Source: Lachnospiraceae bacterium (GTDB lineage Bacteria > Bacillota > Clostridia > Lachnospirales > Lachnospiraceae). From it: a DNA stretch of 41,632 nt. This document shows positions 8,730 through 14,945 of the stretch, in pieces. The stretch is from positions 1 through 41,632 of the forward strand of contig JAAWBX010000027.1 in assembly GCA_022792885.1 (NCBI GenBank). The letters are read 5' to 3'. The position numbers were made by a program, and so were the translations under genes. The notes beneath the pieces were generated by a model. That model did no database searches. It was not told where the DNA came from and saw only the letters and a list, made by a program, of their open reading frames with translations. The first letter of the stretch is position 1; the number at the start of each line of letters is the position of its first letter.

Positions 8730-9143
8730 TTACTCCTTTGTTTTGCGAAAAATCAAAAATTTGCTGAACAGATAGTTCAGCAGAAAAATAAACGCCTGGG
8801 TCATGCACTTGGCCAGAAAATCGTCGATGTACAGCCTGTCCACCGTGACGAACATGAAGACGATTTCAAAAGCCAGAGACATCAGGCGGCAGGAAAAGAA
8901 AGAAAACGCTTCCCGAAGCACGGCGAGAGCGCCTTTTTTCCGGCTCTGGAATACAAACAGTTTATTTGTAATGAAGGCGAATGTCACCGCCAGGATCCAG
9001 GACAGGACCGTGGCCGGCTGATAGGGCAGGTTAAAACGCCGGAAAACGTGGTAGGAACCGATGCTGACGGCGGTGGTCAGGATTCCGAAGATCAGGTAGC
9101 GGAGCGCCTCGCCGGTCAGGTACGCCCGGAGCTTCGCGATCAT
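8730..9143 (-). CDS. GtrA/GtcA-family putative polyprenyl-phosphate-sugar flippase
   Basis: A small membrane protein of 137 residues with four predicted transmembrane helices. It has the GtrA hallmarks: LRYLIFGILTTAVSIGSY near the start and KFLIFRKTKE at the end. GtrA proteins are thought to flip undecaprenyl-phosphate-linked sugars made by the partner GtrB. Its start overlaps the stop of the glycosyltransferase by 4 bp (9140-9143), and its stop lies 3 bp before yfhO, so all three are translated together. Confidence 0.88.
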   Translation of the reverse strand: MIAKLRAYLTGEALRYLIFGILTTAVSIGSYHVFRRFNLPYQPATVLSWILAVTFAFITNKLFVFQSRKKGALAVLREAFSFFSCRLMSLAFEIVFMFVTVDRLYIDDFLAKCMTQAFIFLLNYLFSKFLIFRKTKE

Positions 9144-10096
9144 GATTCCGCCTCCCTTTTGCGCGGGTCTGCGAGATTGGTGTCTTTGACGATGAAGAGG
9201 GGGCGGTGCTTGGATTCTTTGTACATATGGCCCAGGTATTCTCCCAGAACGCCGATGGACAGTTCAATGACGCCGCCTAAAAACAGGACGGCGCACAGGG
9301 TCGTCACATAGCCGGGCACGTCGATTCCGAATAAAAGGGTCTGGATCAGCGTGACAAGAATGTAAATGAAAGCTACAAGGGAGATGACGAGCCCCATTCC
9401 GGAGACGAGCCTTAAGGGCGCGGTGGAAAACGAGGTGATCCCGTCCAGCGCGTACGAAAAAAGCCCGGAGAAACTCCACTTGGAGGAACCCATGGCGCGT
9501 TCGATATTTTCGTATGGATACCATTTGGTATCGAAGCCGACCCAGGAGAAGATTCCCTTGGAGAAACGTTCGACTTCCGATAACTGTAAAATGGCGTCGA
9601 CCATCGTCTTCTTCATAACCCGGAAGTCCACGGCTCCCTGGGGAAGCTTGATTTTCGACATCCGGTTGTTGAGCCGGTAAAAGGCCCGGGAGAAAAAACT
9701 GTGAATCCGGCTTTCTCCTTCCCGCGAGGAACGCATGGCCGCGCAGCAGTCGTAGCCTTCTTCGATTCCTCTCAGCATGTCCGGTATCATGTGAGGCGGA
9801 TGCTGTAAATCGGCGTCCATCACGATGACCAGATCGGCGTCGGCGTAGCAAAAGCCCGCGTACATGGCCGATTCTTTTCCGAAATTCCGGGAGAAGGAGA
9901 GGTACTTTACCTGAGGATGGGCGGCGGCCAATTTGCGCATGATGGCCAGCGTGCCGTCGCTGCTGCCGTCGTTTATAAATAAAAAGCGATAGGTATAACC
10001 GGCGAGCCCTTTCAGGACGCCGTCGCATACTTCAAAAAAATGGCCGAGAACGGCTTCTTCGTTGTAGCAGGGAACGATCACATCAATGGAAGTCAT
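9140..10096 (-). CDS. GT2 glycosyltransferase (GtrB/CsbB-like polyprenyl-phosphate glycosyltransferase)
   Basis: This 318-residue enzyme belongs to glycosyltransferase family 2. The N-terminal domain has IVPCYNEE (about 7-14), FINDGSSDGT (about 39-48) and the metal-binding DADLQHPP (about 94-101). Two C-terminal transmembrane helices (about 232-255 and 265-290) follow, as in CsbB, GtrB and dolichyl-phosphate mannose synthases. It should transfer a sugar from a nucleotide sugar to undecaprenyl phosphate on the cytoplasmic face. It is the first gene of the operon with GtrA, YfhO and argH, behind a recognisable promoter. The sugar cannot be told from sequence; Bacillus CsbB uses GlcNAc. Confidence 0.9.
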   Translation of the reverse strand: MTSIDVIVPCYNEEAVLGHFFEVCDGVLKGLAGYTYRFLFINDGSSDGTLAIMRKLAAAHPQVKYLSFSRNFGKESAMYAGFCYADADLVIVMDADLQHPPHMIPDMLRGIEEGYDCCAAMRSSREGESRIHSFFSRAFYRLNNRMSKIKLPQGAVDFRVMKKTMVDAILQLSEVERFSKGIFSWVGFDTKWYPYENIERAMGSSKWSFSGLFSYALDGITSFSTAPLRLVSGMGLVISLVAFIYILVTLIQTLLFGIDVPGYVTTLCAVLFLGGVIELSIGVLGEYLGHMYKESKHRPLFIVKDTNLADPRKREAES

Positions 10097-10136
10097 GGAG
10101 GTTTCCTTCTTTAATAAAAGTAGTCTTTACCATTCT

Positions 10137-10166
10137 AGTATAACCGACTCTAAAAGTAAATGTGAA
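10137..10166 (-). promoter_or_regulatory. Promoter of the glycosylation-argH operon
   Basis: Minus-strand TTCACA (10161-10166) and TATACT (10137-10142) are separated by 18 bp, about 40 bp before the glycosyltransferase start. Confidence 0.5.
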
Positions 10167-10331
10167 AAAAGCAAATATTTTATGTCTAAATTCCATTTTT
10201 ACCGAATATATATAAGATAAGCCGGGATTTCGGCATAGTTGCATGTTGGCGTTTCACGTGGAGACGGGGCGCGGCCGTCCGGAAACGGGTTTCGGGCGGT
10301 TCACAGGAATAAAAAGAGAGGAAGAAATACG

Positions 10332-10979
10332 ATGTCGGAAAAAATGATGGAAAACAACAAGGTAACGGTGATCGGAGAGGTGATCAGCGGGTTTACGTTC
10401 AGTCATGAGGTGTTCGGAGAGGGATTTTATATGACGGAACTTCTGGTGAACCGGCTGAGTAATCAGGCGGATGTGATCCCTTTGATGGTGAGCGAGCGTC
10501 TGATGGACATTTCGGGAGATTACATAGGTACGGTCCTGGAAGCTTCCGGGCAGTTCCGTTCGTATAACCGGCATGAAGGGAGCCGGAATAAATTGGTTCT
10601 TTCGGTTTTTGTCCGGGAGGTGAATTTCCTGGAAAGCTTCGACGATTATACGAAAACGAATCAGATTTATCTGGACGGTTACGTGTGCAAAGACCCGATC
10701 TACCGGAAAACGCCGCTTGGGCGGGAGATCGCGGATCTTCTGGTGGCGGTGAACCGTCCTTACGGGAAGTCCGATTATATTCCCTGTATCGCCTGGGGGA
10801 GAAACGCCAGGTATGCTTCCGGCTTCGAGGTGGGGAGCCGCATCCGGATCTGGGGGCGAGTCCAGAGCCGGGAGTATACGAAGAAGCTGAATGAGGCGGA
10901 GTGTGAAAAGCGGGTGGCCTATGAGGTATCCGTGAGCAAACTGGAGGAGGCCGTCGGCGAGGAGGAAGAGATTGTTTGA
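10332..10979 (+). CDS. Single-stranded DNA-binding-like protein with two OB folds
   Basis: The 215-residue product looks like two SSB-type OB folds in tandem. The first (about 10-100) starts NNKVTVIGEVISGF. The second (about 109-204) starts TNQIYLDGYVCKDPIYRKTPLGREI, continues with the conserved DYIPCIAWGRNA and ends in an acidic tail. A usual bacterial SSB has one fold, about 110 core residues and a DDDIPF-type tail that recruits partners; that tail is absent (it ends EEEEIV). This is therefore probably not the main replication SSB. The chosen start has GAGGAAG upstream; a longer frame from 10239 lacks a ribosome-binding site. Its role is unknown. Confidence 0.75.
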   Translation: MSEKMMENNKVTVIGEVISGFTFSHEVFGEGFYMTELLVNRLSNQADVIPLMVSERLMDISGDYIGTVLEASGQFRSYNRHEGSRNKLVLSVFVREVNFLESFDDYTKTNQIYLDGYVCKDPIYRKTPLGREIADLLVAVNRPYGKSDYIPCIAWGRNARYASGFEVGSRIRIWGRVQSREYTKKLNEAECEKRVAYEVSVSKLEEAVGEEEEIV

Positions 10980-10996
10980 AAAAAGATACAGGAGTG

Positions 10997-11025
10997 TTGA
11001 CAAGGTTTTGAAATCGTGCTAAGAT
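10997..11025 (+). promoter_or_regulatory. Promoter of dapAB
   Basis: TTGACA (10997-11002), a 17-bp spacer and TAAGAT (11020-11025), placed just before the lysine riboswitch. Confidence 0.85.
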
Positions 11026-11037
11026 GAAAACAATAAA

Positions 11038-11220
11038 AAGAGCAGAGGTTGCATCGGACATGAGTAGGCTGCCGGATACGGTCGGGCGTAGGCGAGGGCA
11101 GAGGAAAGGGGAAGATGCCGAAGGGATGTATGGCCGGATCCGTATATCTCTGGGCATGTGGCGAAGAGCCATATGACTGTCACCGTGCGGTGGAGAGCTG
11201 CGAATCAGAGTATTGCACGA
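11038..11220 (+). promoter_or_regulatory. Lysine riboswitch (L box)
   Basis: The region carries the conserved L-box blocks in order: AGAGGTTGCA (from about 11044), GAGTAGG, GAAAGGGGAAG then GCCGAAGGG, CTGGGC, and GACTGTCACCGTGCGG followed by GGAGAGCTGC. It lies between a strong promoter and an intrinsic terminator in front of dapA, the committed step of lysine/diaminopimelate synthesis. Known members of this class bind lysine and cause premature termination, so dapAB should be shut down when lysine is plentiful. Confidence 0.93.
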
Positions 11221-11240
11221 AAACAGATGCGATTCTTTGT

Positions 11241-11270
11241 GAGCTGACTGCCGTGGTCAGCTCTTTTTTT
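11241..11270 (+). terminator. Riboswitch-controlled terminator
   Basis: GAGCTGAC and GTCAGCTC form a perfect 8-bp stem with a 7-base loop, followed by seven T. It is the expression platform of the lysine riboswitch. Confidence 0.9.
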
Positions 11271-11313
11271 GCCGGACAGCCGGAATTTATGTGAAGATTA
11301 AGGAGGATTTGTT

Positions 11314-12198
11314 ATGTCTGTTTTCAAAGGTGCTGGCGTTGCGATCGTGACCCCGTTTCATAAGGATGGAAGCGTAAATTATGAGAAATTAAACGAGCTG
11401 ATTGATTTTCAGATCAAGAACGGTACGGATGCCGTTATCATCTGCGGAACTACGGGTGAGTCGGCTACGCTCACCGAGGAAGAACATTCCCGGGTGATAG
11501 AATTTACCGTAAAAGCGGTGAATAAAAGGGTTCCCGTAATTGCGGGGACCGGTTCGAACTGCACGGCGACGGCGTTGAAGCTTTCGAAAGAAGCTGAGGA
11601 AGCCGGGGCGGACGCGCTGCTTCTGGTGACGCCTTACTATAATAAAGCGACTCAGAAAGGGCTGATTCGGCATTATACGACGATTGCGAACGCGGTGTCC
11701 CTGCCGATTATCGTGTACAACGTACCCAGCCGTACCGGCTGCAACGTTCTGCCGGAGACGATGGCGAAACTCTGCCGCGATGTGGAGAATATTGTGGCGA
11801 TCAAGGAGGCCAGCGGGAATATCTCCCAGATTGCGAAGCTGGCGCATTTAGCCGGGGATATCTGCGACATTTATTCGGGGAACGACGATCAGATCGTACC
11901 GATTCTGTCCCTGGGCGGCGTCGGCGTAATCTCGGTGTTGTCGAACATCGCGCCCGGGCAGACGCATGATATGTGTCAGAAATTTTTTGACGGGGATGTG
12001 GCGGGGAGCCTTGCGATGCAGTTGGAGGCCCTTCCGCTGATCGATTCGCTGTTCTGTGAAGTGAATCCGATTCCGGTAAAGACGGCTTTGAATTTGATGG
12101 GGATGGAGGCCGGGCCTCTGCGCGCCCCCATGTGTGAGATGGAGCCGGCTCATGTGGAGCGCCTGACGAACGATATGAAGGCGTACGGTTTGCTGTAG
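11314..12198 (+). CDS. dapA: 4-hydroxy-tetrahydrodipicolinate synthase
   Basis: Condenses pyruvate with aspartate semialdehyde, the first committed step toward diaminopimelate and lysine, in the cytosol. At 294 residues it is normal length. Visible features are GTTGESATL near the N-terminus, the YNVPSRTG segment with the catalytic Tyr, and IVAIKEASGN with the Schiff-base Lys. The start has AAGGAGG. It is the first gene behind the lysine riboswitch and is followed 18 bp later by dapB. Confidence 0.97.
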   Translation: MSVFKGAGVAIVTPFHKDGSVNYEKLNELIDFQIKNGTDAVIICGTTGESATLTEEEHSRVIEFTVKAVNKRVPVIAGTGSNCTATALKLSKEAEEAGADALLLVTPYYNKATQKGLIRHYTTIANAVSLPIIVYNVPSRTGCNVLPETMAKLCRDVENIVAIKEASGNISQIAKLAHLAGDICDIYSGNDDQIVPILSLGGVGVISVLSNIAPGQTHDMCQKFFDGDVAGSLAMQLEALPLIDSLFCEVNPIPVKTALNLMGMEAGPLRAPMCEMEPAHVERLTNDMKAYGLL

Positions 12199-12216
12199 GA
12201 GAAGGGATAAGAGGAC

Positions 12217-12972
12217 ATGACCAGGATTATTATACACGGATGCAACGGGAAAATGGGCCGGGTAGTGGCTTCGCTGGCGGCGTCGGACGAGAAGCTCCGG
12301 GTGGTGGCCGGGATCGACGTTTCCGATTCGGGAGCCAATCCCTATCCGGTGTTTCGGACGCTGGCGGAGTGTGACGTGGAAGCGGATGTGGTGGTAGATT
12401 TCAGTTATGCCGGGGCGGTGGATGCGCTTCTGGATGCCTGCGCGGCGAAGAAGCTGCCGGTCGTTGTCTGTACGACCGGTTTGAGCGAAGCTCAGACGGC
12501 CCGGCTTTCGGAGACGGCCCGGACGATTCCGGTCCTGAAGTCAGCTAACATGTCGGTGGGGATCAATCTGTTGATGAAGATCCTGCGGCCGGTTGTCCAG
12601 ACTCTTTCGGAGGCCGGTTTTGACATGGAGATCGTGGAGAAACACCACAATCAGAAGGTAGATGCGCCCAGCGGAACGGCGCTGGCGCTGGCGGACGTGA
12701 TGAATGAGACGTTGGGCGGCGCTTATGAGTATCGTTATGACCGCTCTTCGGTCCGGGAAAAGCGACCGGCGAAGGAGATCGGGATCAGCGCGGTGCGGGG
12801 CGGTACGATCGTGGGGGACCATGAGGTGATATTTGCCGGGGCCGACGAGGTGATTACGCTGAAACATACGGCGTATTCCAAAGCGATTTTCGCCAAAGGC
12901 GCGCTGGAGGCGGCGAAATATCTGAAGGGCCGTCCGGTTGGCCTGTATGATATGAGTGATGTGATCGGTTAA
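12217..12972 (+). CDS. dapB: 4-hydroxy-tetrahydrodipicolinate reductase
   Basis: NAD(P)H-dependent reductase for the step after DapA. At 251 residues it has the N-terminal Rossmann motif HGCNGKMGR and the family signature EKHHNQKVDAPSGTA with the catalytic His and Lys. It lies 18 bp after dapA with its own GAGAAGGGATAAGAGG translation signal and is followed by a terminator, so dapA and dapB form a two-gene riboswitch-controlled operon. Confidence 0.97.
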   Translation: MTRIIIHGCNGKMGRVVASLAASDEKLRVVAGIDVSDSGANPYPVFRTLAECDVEADVVVDFSYAGAVDALLDACAAKKLPVVVCTTGLSEAQTARLSETARTIPVLKSANMSVGINLLMKILRPVVQTLSEAGFDMEIVEKHHNQKVDAPSGTALALADVMNETLGGAYEYRYDRSSVREKRPAKEIGISAVRGGTIVGDHEVIFAGADEVITLKHTAYSKAIFAKGALEAAKYLKGRPVGLYDMSDVIG

Positions 12973-12988
12973 CATGTACGGGAACAAA

Positions 12989-13014
12989 AAGCTGCTGGAA
13001 ACGGCAGCTTTTTT
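12989..13014 (+). terminator. Terminator after dapB
   Basis: AAGCTGC and GCAGCTT form a stem with an 8-base loop followed by a run of six T, about 16 bases after the dapB stop. Confidence 0.85.
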
Positions 13015-13019
13015 GTGGT

Positions 13020-13766
13020 ATGCTTCCAGACAGGAAGGTGGTGGGTTTTTTGTGTAGGTTGCAAAACGCCGAATGGCGATACGGAGTATCCGGGGGATAT
13101 AAGATTCTGATCGTCGAGGACGATCCCATGATCGCGCTGTCTTTGCAGAAACATTTGAGGAGCCGGGGCTATGAGACGAGATGCGTGCAGGATTTTCGGA
13201 ACGTGATGGAGGAATTTGACATGTTTGAGCCGCAGGTGGTTCTTCTGAATATCGTGTTACCTTTTCGCAACGGATATCAGTGGTGCGCGGAGATTCGTAA
13301 GGTATCTCAGACGCCGGTTCTTCTGACGGCGGCGTCTTCGGACAAGATGAATCGTGAAAAGGCGTTTCAGGCGGGCGGAAACGATTTTATTGTCAAGCCC
13401 TTTGATATGGATGTCCTGACTGCGAAGATACAGGCGCTTCTGCGCAGAACTTACGATCTTGCGGAGCGGGCGAATTTCCTGGAGCATAAGGGGGCTCTGT
13501 TGAACCTGTCGGACTCCACGTTCGTTTACGAGGGGCATCGGGTCGATCTGGGCCGGAATGATTTTCTGATTATCCGGGCTCTGATGGAGAATAAGGGGTT
13601 TGTGGTGACCAGGGAGGCGCTGATCGCGGAATTGTGGGAGAGCGACGATTATGTGGATGAGAATACGCTGACCGTGAACGTCACAAGACTGCGCAGGAAG
13701 CTGGAATCCGTCGGTTTGTTTCATTTTATCCGGACAAAAAAGGGCGTCGGTTATCTGATTGAATGA
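13020..13766 (+). CDS. OmpR-family orphan response regulator with Asn at the phospho-acceptor site
   Basis: A receiver domain (KILIVEDD, then a conserved Lys in IVKPF) is followed by a winged-helix DNA-binding domain ending NTLTVNVTRLRRKLESVG, as in BceR/GraR-type regulators. Where these proteins have the phosphorylated Asp (usually LLDxxLP), this one reads LLNIVLP; the Asn codon is 13248-13250. The acidic pair (EDD), the Thr in LLT and the Lys are kept. No histidine kinase is adjacent. The true start is uncertain: the ATG at 13020 lies just past the dapB terminator and lacks a clear ribosome-binding site, while a TTG at about 13050 follows AGGAAGGTGGTGGG. It probably works without phosphorylation. 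Confidence 0.85.
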   Translation: MLPDRKVVGFLCRLQNAEWRYGVSGGYKILIVEDDPMIALSLQKHLRSRGYETRCVQDFRNVMEEFDMFEPQVVLLNIVLPFRNGYQWCAEIRKVSQTPVLLTAASSDKMNREKAFQAGGNDFIVKPFDMDVLTAKIQALLRRTYDLAERANFLEHKGALLNLSDSTFVYEGHRVDLGRNDFLIIRALMENKGFVVTREALIAELWESDDYVDENTLTVNVTRLRRKLESVGLFHFIRTKKGVGYLIE

Positions 13767-13884
13767 TTCGCGTGAGTTTTGCGAGAAAATAAAATAGAAA
13801 ATTTTCCCATCATAGCCTGCCTGCTATCTGCGCATATTAAGAGATGAAAGCAGAAAGTTTGCTTGAAAAGGAGGCTATAAAGGG

Positions 13885-14238
13885 ATGAAGAAAATGAAAG
13901 GGATTGGCATGCTCCTCGTGCTGGCTCTTGTGGTCGGCCTCCTGGGTGGCTGCCGGAGCAAGAAGAATGATTCCGGCACGGAAGGGACGACGGAAAATTC
14001 CGTTACCCAGGCAAGCGGTATCCAGGATATGACTTCTACGGCCGTGGACCACACCGAGAACGGAACCGACGATACCTTCACGGGAACCGTGACGGGGACC
14101 GACGACGACGGTCTGATCGATGACATCAGCAACGGGCTGGATGATATCGGTGATGACATATCGGAAGGCGTCAGCGAGGCGGGCGAAGACCTTTCCGGAA
14201 GCGCTGCGGACGAAAGCAGCACGGCCGGGAGGCCATAG
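13885..14238 (+). CDS. Small acidic lipoprotein of unknown function
   Basis: A 117-residue product with a basic N-terminus, a hydrophobic stretch and the lipobox LLGGC (Cys at residue 23), so it should be exported and lipid-anchored. The rest is low-complexity and rich in Asp, Thr, Ser and Gly, with repeats of the type DDIxxGLDDIGDDISEGVSE. GGAGG lies upstream. No family is recognised. It follows the orphan response regulator and could be its target, but the gap of about 120 bp gives no proof. Confidence 0.65.
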   Translation: MKKMKGIGMLLVLALVVGLLGGCRSKKNDSGTEGTTENSVTQASGIQDMTSTAVDHTENGTDDTFTGTVTGTDDDGLIDDISNGLDDIGDDISEGVSEAGEDLSGSAADESSTAGRP

Positions 14239-14277
14239 CGCGGCAAGGGAGCCGTAACCGGGCGGGAAGACCGCAGG

Positions 14278-14329
14278 AAAAAAGAAGCGCGGAAGCGGAT
14301 GAGCGATCATCCGGCAGTCCGCGCTTCTT
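14278..14329 (-). terminator. Bidirectional terminator after the lipoprotein and second dms operon
   Basis: AAGAAGCGCGGA (14282-14293) and TCCGCGCTTCTT (14318-14329) form a perfect 12-bp stem, with an inner CGGATGA/TCATCCG stem. On the minus strand it runs into six T, so it best fits termination of dmsB, but it is placed to serve both converging genes. Confidence 0.85.
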
Positions 14330-14349
14330 GTTGTCCGGGCTTTTATCGT

Positions 14350-14934
14350 TTAGATTTCTTTTTCCCGGCACGCACCGTTTTGAATATTTTCTCTTGCTTT
14401 GATCAAAAGGGAAGGAGAGGTTTCCCCGGACGAAGGCAGGAACGGAAGCTCATTGGTAAGCCCGGGGCCGAACGCCGCTTCCAGTTCATCCAGGTCCCCG
14501 AACTGTAAGGCGCGCGTAATGCAGGCGTCCGTGCAGGCGGGATTGAGACCTTTGTCCCGCAGGCTCTTGCAGGCGCTGCATTTGCCGGTGACGCCTTTGG
14601 TTTCTATGTATTTGGGGTGCCCGTAAGGGCAGGAGGAGACGCAGATTAAGCAGTCGCTTCCCAGGCAGAGGGAATCGTCGTGCTGGACGGTGCCGTCTTC
14701 GGCGATAAACATGGCGCCGGAAGGGCAGTTCGCGACGCAGGCCGGTTCGGCGCAGTGATGGCAGGAACCGGAGTAATGGAAGATAAAGGCGTCGGGGAAC
14801 GAGCCGGTTTCATAGGTCTTTACTTCCCGGAATAAAACGCCGACATCCAGGTCGTTGACGTCTTTGCAGGCCATCTGGCATGTCCGGCAGCCGACGCAGC
14901 GGGTCTGATCAAAATAAAATCCAAGTCTGCTCAT
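14350..14934 (-). CDS. dmsB: DmsB-type iron-sulfur subunit (copy 2), altered third cluster spacing
   Basis: A 194-residue paralogue of the subunit at 1116-1694. Four cysteine groups are seen: C13/16/19/23, C58/61/66/70, C90/95/98/102 and C119/122/134/138. The third group has four residues between its first two cysteines (CLGSDCLICVSSCP) where DmsB and copy 1 have two. The start chosen (MSRLGFYF) has GGAGGTG upstream; a longer frame from 14982 runs into dmsA and is rejected. It lies 11 bp after dmsA copy 2. Again no DmsC follows. Confidence 0.9.
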   Translation of the reverse strand: MSRLGFYFDQTRCVGCRTCQMACKDVNDLDVGVLFREVKTYETGSFPDAFIFHYSGSCHHCAEPACVANCPSGAMFIAEDGTVQHDDSLCLGSDCLICVSSCPYGHPKYIETKGVTGKCSACKSLRDKGLNPACTDACITRALQFGDLDELEAAFGPGLTNELPFLPSSGETSPSLLIKARENIQNGACREKEI

Positions 14935-14945
14935 AGTGACACCTC

